A stretch of 64,000 nucleotides of DNA, taken from positions 24,814 to 88,813 of the forward strand of contig JAEWET010000049.1 of the NCBI GenBank assembly GCA_023389195.1. Reading direction: 5' to 3'. The DNA comes from Aliihoeflea sp023389195. GTDB lineage: Bacteria > Pseudomonadota > Alphaproteobacteria > Rhizobiales > Rhizobiaceae. Of the stretch, positions 27,124-34,635 are shown one piece after another. The notes under the pieces are model-generated. The model did no database searches. It saw only the letters and a program-made list of their open reading frames with translations, and was not told the DNA's origin. How positions within the stretch are numbered: the stretch's first letter is position 1; each line of letters opens with the position of its first letter. Made by a program: the position numbers and the translations under genes.

Positions 27124-27900
27124 ATGTCGGACGCACGCACCACCGCCCAAGGCGGGATGGAAACTTCCTACGGCTTCCGGCAGGTGGGCGAAGGCGAGAA
27201 GCAGCCGCTCGTCAACGACGTGTTCCACAAGGTCGCCGAGCGCTACGACGTCATGAACGATTTGATGTCGGCGGGCCTGCACCGGGTGTGGAAAAACGCG
27301 ATGGTGACGTGGCTGAACCCGCCGCGCCGGCCCGGCTGGAGCGTGCTCGACGTTGCCGGCGGCACCGGCGACATCGCGTTCCGCATCGTCGAGGCGTCCG
27401 ACCGCAATGCGCAGGCGACCGTGCTCGACATCAACGGCTCGATGCTCGCCGTCGGCCAGGACCGCGCGGTGAAGCGCAAGCTCGACACGCATGTCAATTT
27501 CGTCGAGGCCAATGCCGAGGAACTGCCGTTCGAGAACGCGACGTTCGACGCCTATACGATCGCCTTCGGCATCCGCAACGTGCCGCGCATCGATAGGGCG
27601 CTGTCAGAGGCCTTTCGCGTGCTCAAGCCCGGCGGGCGCTTCCTCTGCCTCGAATTTTCCGACGTCGAGATGCCCGTCCTCGACAAGGTCTACGAGGCCT
27701 GGTCGTTCAACGCGATCCCGCAGATCGGCAAGATCGTCGCGGGCGACGGCGAGCCCTATCGCTATCTGGTCGAGTCCATCCGCAAATTCCCCAATCAGGC
27801 GAATTTCGGCGCGATGATCCGCGAAGCCGGCTTCGACCGGGTGACGTGGCGCAACTATTCGGGCGGCATCGCCGCGCTGCATTCGGGCTGGAAGCTGTGA
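27124..27900 (+). CDS. ubiE: Ubiquinone/menaquinone C-methyltransferase UbiE
   Basis: UbiE is a SAM-dependent C-methyltransferase of ubiquinone synthesis. The SAM motif I is VLDVAGGTGDIA, and the family motifs DRYDVMND-like ERYDVMNDLMSAGLHRVWK and YTIAFGIRNV are clear. With the ATG at 27124 it has 258 residues (E. coli 251). A TTG immediately precedes this ATG but there is no reason to prefer it. ubiB follows 13 bp downstream on the same strand. Confidence 0.96.
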   Translation: MSDARTTAQGGMETSYGFRQVGEGEKQPLVNDVFHKVAERYDVMNDLMSAGLHRVWKNAMVTWLNPPRRPGWSVLDVAGGTGDIAFRIVEASDRNAQATVLDINGSMLAVGQDRAVKRKLDTHVNFVEANAEELPFENATFDAYTIAFGIRNVPRIDRALSEAFRVLKPGGRFLCLEFSDVEMPVLDKVYEAWSFNAIPQIGKIVAGDGEPYRYLVESIRKFPNQANFGAMIREAGFDRVTWRNYSGGIAALHSGWKL

Positions 27901-27913
27901 GGCCGGCCGCTCG

Positions 27914-29488
27914 ATGACCACGCCTGCAGCCTATTTTCGCCTGGCCCATGCCGGCTGGATTCTCGCGCGCGAGGGCGTGATCGCGGCGCTTCCCGGCGAC
28001 CAACTCATCGGCGCGCCGCGCGTTGCGTGGCAGTTCGCGCGCAAGCTCGCGCGGCGGCGTTCGCGCAGCCATGACGCAGCCGACCGCATGTCGAAGGCAG
28101 TCGACCGGCTCGGACCGTCCTATGTCAAGCTCGGCCAGTTCCTCGCGACGCGGCCGGACGTGGTCGGTGGCGACGTCGCCAACCAGCTTGCCCGTCTGCA
28201 GGACCGCATGGCGACCTTCCCGACCGCGCTGGCACGCGCGGAGATCGAGGAATCGCTCGGCCGTCCGGTGGACGAGCTGTTCCTCACCCTCGAAGAGCCG
28301 ATCGCCGCGGCCTCCATCGCGCAGGTCCATCCGGGCACGATCGATCGGCAGGGACGCGTGGAAAAAGTCGCCGTCAAGGTGATCCGGCCGGGCGTGCGGC
28401 GGCGGTTCGCCAATGACCTCGAAGGCTTCTTCCTCGCCGCCCACATGCAGGAGCGGTTCATTCCCTCCGCGCGCCGGCTGAAGCCTGTCGAGGTAGCGAA
28501 GACGCTCGCCCAGACGACGCGGATCGAGATGGACCTGCGGCTGGAGGCGGCCGCGCTTTCCGAACTCGGCGAGAACACGGCCACCGATCCCGGTTTCCGC
28601 GTGCCCTGGGTCGACTGGGAGCGGACGGGCCGCGACGTCATCACGATGGAGTGGATCGACGGCATCAAGATGTCGGATGTCGAGGCGATGAAGGCCGCCG
28701 GCCACGACTTCAAGCGCATCGCCGCGAGCCTGATCCAGTCCTTCCTGCGCCATACGCTGCGCGACGGCTTCTTCCATGCCGACATGCATCCGGGCAATCT
28801 CTTCGTCGAGCCCGACGGGACCATTGTCGCGGTCGATCTTGGCATTGCCGGGCGGCTCGGCAAGAAGGAGCGGCGCTTCCTCGCCGAAATTCTCTACGGC
28901 TTCATCACGCGCGATTATGTGCGCGTCGCCGAGGTGCATTTCGAGGCCGGCTACGTGCCGCGCACCCATGACGTGCGTGCCTTCGCGCAGGCGATCCGCG
29001 CCATCGGCGAGCCGATTCATGGACAGCCGGCCGAGACGATCTCGATGGCTAGGCTCCTGACGCTGCTGTTCGAGGTGACCGAACTATTCGACATGGAGAC
29101 GCGCTCCGAACTGCTTCTCCTGCAAAAGACAATGGTCGTCGTCGAGGGCGTCGCCCGTTCGCTCGACCCCGCCTTCAACATGTGGAAGACGGCCGAGCCT
29201 GTTGTCGGCGACTGGATACGCTCCAATCTCGGCCCGCGCGGATTTGCCGAAGACGCCCGCGATGCAGCCTTCGCGCTCGCCGCCCTCGCCCGCCAAGCCC
29301 CCGACATCGCCGCACGCACCGAGCGCCTGTCGCGCGAGGTCGACGCCATGGCCGAAAACGGGCTGCGCTTCGACGACGAGACAGCGGCGAAGATCGGCAA
29401 GGCGGAGGCGCGGCACACGCGCTCGGGGCGGATCGCGCTTTGGGTGATCGCCGCGATGTTGGTGTGGATTGCGGTGCAGGTGACCTGA
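27914..29488 (+). CDS. ubiB: Ubiquinone biosynthesis regulatory protein kinase UbiB
   Basis: UbiB is an atypical (ABC1/ADCK-type) kinase-like ATPase needed for ubiquinone synthesis. The 524-residue protein has the family KxGQ element (YVKLGQFLATRPDVV), an alanine-rich loop replacing the usual glycine-rich loop (PIAAASIAQVHPG), the catalytic-loop region GFFHADMHPGNL and the metal-binding VDLGIAGRLG. A C-terminal membrane segment (IALWVIAAMLVWIAVQVT) would anchor it. It is co-directional with ubiE. Confidence 0.95.
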   Translation: MTTPAAYFRLAHAGWILAREGVIAALPGDQLIGAPRVAWQFARKLARRRSRSHDAADRMSKAVDRLGPSYVKLGQFLATRPDVVGGDVANQLARLQDRMATFPTALARAEIEESLGRPVDELFLTLEEPIAAASIAQVHPGTIDRQGRVEKVAVKVIRPGVRRRFANDLEGFFLAAHMQERFIPSARRLKPVEVAKTLAQTTRIEMDLRLEAAALSELGENTATDPGFRVPWVDWERTGRDVITMEWIDGIKMSDVEAMKAAGHDFKRIAASLIQSFLRHTLRDGFFHADMHPGNLFVEPDGTIVAVDLGIAGRLGKKERRFLAEILYGFITRDYVRVAEVHFEAGYVPRTHDVRAFAQAIRAIGEPIHGQPAETISMARLLTLLFEVTELFDMETRSELLLLQKTMVVVEGVARSLDPAFNMWKTAEPVVGDWIRSNLGPRGFAEDARDAAFALAALARQAPDIAARTERLSREVDAMAENGLRFDDETAAKIGKAEARHTRSGRIALWVIAAMLVWIAVQVT

Positions 29489-29494
29489 TAGCAT

Positions 29495-29540
29495 TGACTG
29501 CAATGCGAGCATTGCAGTCATCCTGTGTTGACGCTATATT
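29495..29540 (+). promoter_or_regulatory. Promoter and overlapping operator of the vapBC-type module
   Basis: A perfect inverted repeat with 12-bp arms and a 2-bp centre lies at 29495-29520 (TGACTGCAATGC, GA, GCATTGCAGTCA). A -35 element TTGCAG (29512-29517) lies within its right arm, and TATATT (29535-29540) follows after exactly 17 bp. The antitoxin start is 20 bp further. This is the arrangement expected for an autorepressed toxin-antitoxin operon in which antitoxin binding blocks RNA polymerase. Confidence 0.8.
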
Positions 29541-29559
29541 GCGCCGACAGGAGGCCGAC

Positions 29560-29829
29560 ATGGGCAACATGACCGTTCGAAAGATCGATGACCAAGTGAT
29601 GCGCGACTTGCGGATCAGTGCGGCCAGGCGCGGCGTTTCCATGGAACAGGAGGCGCGTGATCGCCTGCAACGGCCGCTGCCGGCTGACAGTCTTGACCAT
29701 GCAAGCGGCGGACCATGGCGCCCGAAAGCTTCTCTGGAGGAGCTTCTAGCGCTCGGAATCCGGCCGGATAGGCCGATCGATCACAAGGCCGAGTCGGACG
29801 CGCTCTACGACTATATGGACAAGAGCTGA
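29560..29829 (+). CDS. FitA/VapB-like ribbon-helix-helix antitoxin
   Basis: The 89-residue protein opens MGNMTVRKIDDQVMRDLRIS, followed by AARRGVSMEQEARDRL: the FitA/VapB ribbon-helix-helix pattern (a beta strand with VRKIDD, then two helices). The C-terminal part, with SLEELLALGI and a tail DALYDYMDKS, would wrap the toxin. The start is the ATG at 29560 behind CAGGAGG. It is followed 3 bp later by the PIN toxin gene, and its upstream palindrome overlaps the promoter. Longer reading frames upstream overlap ubiB and the promoter and are not credible. Confidence 0.85.
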   Translation: MGNMTVRKIDDQVMRDLRISAARRGVSMEQEARDRLQRPLPADSLDHASGGPWRPKASLEELLALGIRPDRPIDHKAESDALYDYMDKS

Positions 29830-29832
29830 TCC

Positions 29833-30237
29833 ATGGTCGTCGATACATCTGCTCTCGTCGCGATACTGCGCGCAGAGGATGAGGCCGAGGCATTCCTGCT
29901 CGCTCTTGGGCATGCGCCAGTACCGATGATGGGAGCGTCGACCTACGTAGAGGCAGGACTTGTCATGTCGAATGATCTGTCTCCGCGCGGTTTCGAACGC
30001 CTGAACCTGTTGATCGAGAAGGTCGCAATCGAAATCGTCCCCATGGGACGAACGGAGGCAGTTGTCGCAATCAAAGCACATCAGCGCTTCGGTCGCGGCT
30101 CCGGTCACGCCGCAGGTCTCAACTTCGGCGACTGCTTCTCCTACGCGCTGGCAAAGTCGCGGAACATGCCGCTTCTGTTCAAGGGCGACGATTTCGTCCA
30201 TACCGACATCGAGCCGGCGCTGAAGCCGGCGCGATGA
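29833..30237 (+). CDS. VapC-like PIN-domain toxin
   Basis: This 134-residue PIN-domain ribonuclease has the expected acidic residues: D4 (MVVDTSAL), E40 (TYVEAGLV), D100 (LNFGDCFSYALAK) and D119/D120 (FKGDDF). VapC-type toxins cleave tRNA or rRNA; the target here is unknown. It follows the antitoxin by 3 bp. Third positions are less G/C-rich than in ubiB or coaBC, consistent with a later arrival. The next gene, coaBC, starts 10 bp after its stop, so transcription from this promoter may continue into an essential gene. Confidence 0.88.
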   Translation: MVVDTSALVAILRAEDEAEAFLLALGHAPVPMMGASTYVEAGLVMSNDLSPRGFERLNLLIEKVAIEIVPMGRTEAVVAIKAHQRFGRGSGHAAGLNFGDCFSYALAKSRNMPLLFKGDDFVHTDIEPALKPAR

Positions 30238-30247
30238 CGAGCGCAGC

Positions 30248-31471
30248 ATGACCCTTTCGAACACGCGCATTCTCCTGATCATCTCCGGCGGGATCGCGGC
30301 GTACAAGTCGCTGGACCTGATCCGCCGGTTGCGCGAGCGCGGGGCGAAGGTTCGGTGCGTGATGACGACAGGCGCGCAGGAGTTCGTGACGCCGCTCGCG
30401 GTTGGTGCGCTGTCGGCCGATCACGTCTTCACCGAACTCTTCGACCGGCAGGCCGAGCACGATGTTGGCCACATCCGCCTGTCGCGCGAAACCGACCTGA
30501 TCGTCGTCGCGCCCGCCACCGCGGACCTGATGGCGAAGATAGCGCATGGGCTGGCGGACGATCTTGCGTCCGCCGTGCTGCTGGCGACGAACAAGCCGGT
30601 GCTGGTCGCGCCGGCGATGAATCCGGCGATGTGGAGCCATGCTGCAACGCGTCGCAACCGGGCGACGTTGGAGGCCGACGGTATTCGTTTCGTCGGGCCT
30701 GCGCGGGGCGAGATGGCGGAGAGCAACGAGGCGGGCGAAGGCCGGATGGCCGAGCCGCTGGAGATCGTCGCCGCCGTAGAAAAGCTTCTGGGCGGGACGA
30801 AAAAGCCGCTTCCAGGCAAACGCGTCATCGTGACGTCGGGGCCGACGCATGAGCCGATCGACCCGGTGCGATACATCGCCAATCGCTCGTCGGGCAGGCA
30901 GGGGCATGCGATTGCTGCGGCGCTGGCAAGGCTCGGCGCGGATGTGCGGCTCATCTCCGGTCCCGTCTCTATCCCTGATCCGGCCAACGTGACGACGGTG
31001 CATGTCGAGACGGCGCGCCAGATGAAGGCGGCGGTCGAGGCCGCGCTGCCGGCCGATGCCGCGATCTTCGTCGCCGCCGTCGCCGACTGGCGGCCGGAGT
31101 CCGAGAACGGCGAGAAGATCAAGAAGGTGACCGGCGCGGGTGCGCTGAGCCTTTCCATGACGGAGAACCCCGACATCCTCGCGACGATCGGCCACCATGC
31201 CGAGCGGCCGAAGCTCGTCATCGGGTTTGCCGCCGAGACCGAGAAGCTGTTGGACCACGCGGCAGCCAAGCTTGATCGCAAGGGTGCGGACTTCATCGTC
31301 GCAAACGATGTCTCAGCTACGGGCGCGACGTCGGCGGGCGGCATCATGGGCGGGGCGAACAATCGCGTCACCATCGTTTCGCGCGCCGGAAACGAGGCGT
31401 GGCCGGAAATGACGAAGGACGAAGTCGCGGCAAAGCTCGCCCACCTCGTCGCCGAGCGGCTGCGCGACTGA
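30248..31471 (+). CDS. coaBC: Bifunctional phosphopantothenoylcysteine decarboxylase/phosphopantothenate-cysteine ligase
   Basis: This is coenzyme A synthesis steps 2 and 3. The 407-residue protein (E. coli 406) has an N-terminal flavoprotein domain with ISGGIAAYKSLDLIRRLRER and the LVAPAMNPAMW active-site region, and a C-terminal CoaB domain starting near residue 190 with VIVTSGPTHEPIDPVRYIAN. KFIVANDVS-like DFIVANDVSAT also fits. It lies 10 bp after the PIN toxin and 5 bp before a GntR regulator, all on the plus strand. Confidence 0.95.
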   Translation: MTLSNTRILLIISGGIAAYKSLDLIRRLRERGAKVRCVMTTGAQEFVTPLAVGALSADHVFTELFDRQAEHDVGHIRLSRETDLIVVAPATADLMAKIAHGLADDLASAVLLATNKPVLVAPAMNPAMWSHAATRRNRATLEADGIRFVGPARGEMAESNEAGEGRMAEPLEIVAAVEKLLGGTKKPLPGKRVIVTSGPTHEPIDPVRYIANRSSGRQGHAIAAALARLGADVRLISGPVSIPDPANVTTVHVETARQMKAAVEAALPADAAIFVAAVADWRPESENGEKIKKVTGAGALSLSMTENPDILATIGHHAERPKLVIGFAAETEKLLDHAAAKLDRKGADFIVANDVSATGATSAGGIMGGANNRVTIVSRAGNEAWPEMTKDEVAAKLAHLVAERLRD

Positions 31472-31476
31472 TCGGG

Positions 31477-32208
31477 ATGGAAAAGCGGCGCGACAGCCAG
31501 GCATTGAAAGCGCTCCTCGGGGTGCGCCAGCTCGTGCTCGGCGGTTCGGTCCAGCCCGGCCAACGTCTTTCCGAAATCGGCCTCTCCGAACAGCTCGAAA
31601 TCTCGCGCACGCCGCTACGCGCAGCCCTCGCGCGGCTGGAGCAGGAGGGCTTGTTGGAGCCGCTCCCCTCCGGCGGCTACACCGTCCGCGCCTTCACGCT
31701 CGCTGACGTGATCGACGCGATCGAGCTGCGCGGTGTGCTTGAGGGAACGGCGGCGCGTCTTGCGGCCGAGCGCGGCGTCGCGCCCGAGCGGCTGAAAGCG
31801 ATCCGCGACCTCGTCGACGAACTCGACACGTGCTTTCGCGAACGGCCGGAGGACATGCTCTTCGACCAGTATGTCGAGCTCAACACCGAGTTTCACGCCA
31901 TGCTCGCAGGGCTTGCGGGCAGCGAGACCATGCGGCGCGAGGTGGAGCGGGCGATGCACCTGCCCTTCGCCTCGCCCAGTGCCTTTCTCGAAAACCAAGC
32001 GGACGTCCTCGCCTTTCGCCGCTCGCTCAGCCATGCCCAGCGCCAGCACCGCGACATCGTCGAAGCGATCGCCATGCGCGAGGGCGCGCGGGCCGAGGCG
32101 CTCGGCCGCGAACATGCGCGCCTTGCCCGCAAAAATCTCGACTTCGTCGTCGGCGAGGCGCCGAACCTGATCGGGCGCGTGCCCGGACTGTCGCTAATCG
32201 CAACCTGA
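31477..32208 (+). CDS. GntR-family (FCD subfamily) transcriptional regulator
   Basis: The 243-residue protein has a winged helix-turn-helix at about residues 15-75 (LSEQLEISRTPLRAALARLE and GLLEPLPSGGYTVR) and an all-helical FCD ligand domain with the metal-binding pattern typical of FadR relatives (D..H..H: ELNTEFHAML, HAQRQHRDIVEAI). The start is the ATG at 31477, 5 bp after coaBC. Its stop codon touches an 18-bp perfect palindrome, and the next gene is a LigM-like O-demethylase, so it probably controls that gene in response to an aromatic or related ligand. Confidence 0.88.
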   Translation: MEKRRDSQALKALLGVRQLVLGGSVQPGQRLSEIGLSEQLEISRTPLRAALARLEQEGLLEPLPSGGYTVRAFTLADVIDAIELRGVLEGTAARLAAERGVAPERLKAIRDLVDELDTCFRERPEDMLFDQYVELNTEFHAMLAGLAGSETMRREVERAMHLPFASPSAFLENQADVLAFRRSLSHAQRQHRDIVEAIAMREGARAEALGREHARLARKNLDFVVGEAPNLIGRVPGLSLIAT

Positions 32209-32225
32209 TTTCTGTATACAGAAAT
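32208..32225. promoter_or_regulatory. 18-bp perfect palindrome, likely GntR operator
   Basis: ATTTCTGTATACAGAAAT is fully palindromic and centred on TGTATACA, a spacing usual for FCD-type GntR regulators. It lies directly after the regulator's stop codon and about 127 bp before the LigM-like start. A related half-site ATTCTGTAT occurs at 32272-32280, downstream of a -35-like TTGACT at 32249-32254. Repression of the O-demethylase promoter is inferred. Confidence 0.72.
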
Positions 32226-32351
32226 TGATCGATTGTGGCCAACTCGGCTTGACTTCGGCTATTTCCACGCCATTCTGTATCCAACGATGCGCGTTGCCGG
32301 CCTTCAAGCCTGCCGACGACGCGTCGCATCATCATTCCCGGGAGGAAACCC

Positions 32352-33749
32352 ATGAGCAATCTCGAACAGAAGCTGAAATCTGCCGGCAGCACGGTCGACA
32401 TGCTGCGCAACTCCAAGATCGGCGCCTATGTCTATCCAGTCGTTGCGCCCGAATTCACCAACTGGCGCGACGAACAGCGCGCCTGGCGCGAAAGCGCGGT
32501 GCTGTTCGATCAGTCGCACCACATGGCCGAACTGAAGGTCGAGGGACCCGACGCCGAAAAACTTCTTTCCTACCTCGCGATCAACTCGTTCAAGAATTTC
32601 ACGCCCGGCAAGGCCAAGCATTTCGTGCCGGTGACGCCGGAAGGCTACGTCATTGGCGACGTCATCATGTTCCGCGAGAGCGAGACCGAGTTCAATCTTG
32701 TCGGCCGCGCGCCGACGGTGAGCTGGGTGCAGTATCACGCCGAGACCGGCGACTACGACGTCAAGCTGACCGAAGACCCGCGTTCGCCCTCGCGCCCGCA
32801 GGGCAAGCCGGTTGTCCGCCGTCACTACCGTTTCCAGGTCCAGGGCCCGAATGCCCCAGCGATCCTCGAAAAGCTCAACGGCGCCCCTGTACCGGAGATC
32901 AAGTTCTTCAACATGGACTGGATCAACGTCGCGGGCAAAAAGGTGCGCGCGCTGCGTCACGGCATGGCGGGCGTTCCCGGCCTCGAACTCTACGGCCCCT
33001 ATGAGGATTACGACGTCATCCGCGACGCCATCATCGCGGCCGGCGAAGAGCACGGCCTCGTCGCAGTCGGCAGCCGCGCCTATGCGACCAACACGCTGGA
33101 ATCGGGCTGGATTCCCTCGCCGCTGCCGGCGATCTACACCGGCGAGAGCATGAAGGGCTATCGCGAGTGGCTGTCGGACAAGAGCTACGAGGCGACCGGC
33201 GCCATCGGCGGCTCGTACATCTCGGACAACATCGAGGACTATTACCTGACGCCCTGGGACCTCGGCTACGGCATCTACGTCAAGTTCGACCACGACTTCA
33301 TCGGCCGCGAGGCGCTGGAAAAGATGGTCGACGGCCCGCATCGCCGGAAAGTCACCTTCGAGTGGAATCCGGACGACGTGATCGCCGCGTTCGCCACGAT
33401 GTTCCAGGAAGGCGACAACGCCAAGTTCATGGATTTGCCGCTCTCGAACTATGCCTCGTCGAGCTATGATCGCATCATGAAGGACGGCAAGATGGTCGGC
33501 CTATCGATGTTCGCCGGCTACAGCTACAACGAGCGCCGCATGCTCTCGCTCGGCACGGTCGACGCCGACATCAAGGAAGGCGACGTTCTGACCCTCGTCT
33601 GGGGCGAGCCGGATGGCGGGTCCGGCAAGACCACGGTCGAGCCCTCCAAGCAGATCGAAATCCGCGTGCGCGTTTCGGCAGTGCCCTATTCGCGCGATGC
33701 GCGCGAGAGCTATGTCGATAGCTGGCGGAGCCGCAAGTCCGCCGCCTGA
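32352..33749 (+). CDS. LigM-like tetrahydrofolate-dependent O-demethylase
   Basis: The 465-residue protein belongs to the GcvT-like aminomethyltransferase superfamily and agrees along its whole length with what I recall of LigM, the vanillate/3-O-methylgallate O-demethylase of Sphingobium (471 residues). Shared landmarks are MLRNSKIGAYVYPVVAPEF, AVLFDQSHHM, RAYATNTLESGWIPSPLPAI, GAIGGSYISDNIEDYY and MSMFTGYSYNE-like GLSMFAGYSYNERRMLSL. Such enzymes move a methyl group from a methoxylated aromatic acid to tetrahydrofolate. DmdA (DMSP demethylase) and GcvT are relatives that match less well. No other lignin-aromatic gene is nearby, so the substrate is inferred. The start follows GGGAGGAAA. Confidence 0.85.
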   Translation: MSNLEQKLKSAGSTVDMLRNSKIGAYVYPVVAPEFTNWRDEQRAWRESAVLFDQSHHMAELKVEGPDAEKLLSYLAINSFKNFTPGKAKHFVPVTPEGYVIGDVIMFRESETEFNLVGRAPTVSWVQYHAETGDYDVKLTEDPRSPSRPQGKPVVRRHYRFQVQGPNAPAILEKLNGAPVPEIKFFNMDWINVAGKKVRALRHGMAGVPGLELYGPYEDYDVIRDAIIAAGEEHGLVAVGSRAYATNTLESGWIPSPLPAIYTGESMKGYREWLSDKSYEATGAIGGSYISDNIEDYYLTPWDLGYGIYVKFDHDFIGREALEKMVDGPHRRKVTFEWNPDDVIAAFATMFQEGDNAKFMDLPLSNYASSSYDRIMKDGKMVGLSMFAGYSYNERRMLSLGTVDADIKEGDVLTLVWGEPDGGSGKTTVEPSKQIEIRVRVSAVPYSRDARESYVDSWRSRKSAA

Positions 33750-33759
33750 AAGCGTCCAG

Positions 33760-33801
33760 GAATGAAAAAAGGCCGGGAGCGATCCCGGCCTTTTTCATTC
33801 G
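33760..33801. terminator. Bidirectional rho-independent terminator
   Basis: A stem GGCCGGGA-GCGA-TCCCGGCC is extended by GAATGAAAAA and TTTTTCATTC with a one-base bulge, giving T-runs on both strands. It separates the LigM-like gene (stop 33749, plus) from the peroxiredoxin gene (stop 33809, minus). Confidence 0.94.
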
Positions 33802-33808
33802 TAGCGAC

Positions 33809-34468
33809 TTACGCCTGCGGCTGCTTCGTCTTGCGCAGATAGGGCAGCACGGTCTCGTAGTCGCCGAAGCGGGCCTTGGCGTCTTCGTTGGAGACGGCGG
33901 CGGTGATGATGACGTCTTCGCCCTGCTTCCAGTTGGCCGGCGTCGCGACCTGGTGCTTGGCGGTCAACTGCATGGAGTCGATCGCGCGCAGGATTTCGTC
34001 GAAGTTGCGCCCCGTCGTCATCGGGTAGGTGAGGATCAGCTTGATCTTCTTGTCCGGGCCGATGACGTAGACAGAGCGGACGGTGGCGTTGTCGGCGGGC
34101 GTGCGGCCTTCGGAAGACGAACCCGCATCGTCCGGCAGCATGTCGTAGAGCTTGGCGACCTTCAGATCCTTGTCGCCGATCAGCGGATAGTCGACCGAAT
34201 GGCCGGTCGCGATCTTGATGTCTTCCTTCCACTTGCCGTGGTCGGCGACTGGATCGACCGAGATGCCGATGATCTTGACGCCGCGCTTGTCGAATTCGGG
34301 CGCAATGCCGGCCATGGTGCCGAGTTCGGTCGTGCAGACCGGCGTGAAGTTTTTCGGGTGCGAAAAGAGGACGGCCCAGCCGTCGCCGATCCACTCGTGG
34401 AAGTTGATCTCGCCCTTGGTGGTGTCGGCGGTGAAGTCGGGCGCGGTCTGGTTGATGCGCAAGCTCAT
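33809..34468 (-). CDS. Peroxiredoxin, 1-Cys (Prx6) type
   Basis: This 219-residue thiol peroxidase reduces H2O2 and organic peroxides. The peroxidatic cysteine is C45 in HPKNFTPVCTTELG, with the conserved P-x3-T-x2-C arrangement. The long C-terminal domain, with NWKQGEDVIIT and a final PYLRKTKQPQA, marks the Prx6/1-Cys class rather than AhpC; no second resolving cysteine is seen. The start is the ATG at 34468 behind AAGGGAGA; a longer reading adds 13 atypical residues. It is monocistronic. Confidence 0.93.
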   Translation of the reverse strand: MSLRINQTAPDFTADTTKGEINFHEWIGDGWAVLFSHPKNFTPVCTTELGTMAGIAPEFDKRGVKIIGISVDPVADHGKWKEDIKIATGHSVDYPLIGDKDLKVAKLYDMLPDDAGSSSEGRTPADNATVRSVYVIGPDKKIKLILTYPMTTGRNFDEILRAIDSMQLTAKHQVATPANWKQGEDVIITAAVSNEDAKARFGDYETVLPYLRKTKQPQA

Positions 34469-34635
34469 GGTCGTCTCTCCCTTCGCGGATTGTCGTTCAA
34501 AAGCCATATGGCGTTGGCGACATCCTAGCGCAACGGGGGCGCCAAGCGAGCAAAATCAGGCTGCGCGAAAGCGGCTTGGCGCGACGAGGCGCGCGAAACC
34601 GGCTTAGAGTTGGAAAATCATTTCCAGGCGACGGA

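Noticed and set aside
32352..33749. Glycine-cleavage T protein (gcvT)
   Set aside because: Same superfamily, but there are no gcvH/gcvP genes and the full-length pattern follows LigM rather than GcvT.
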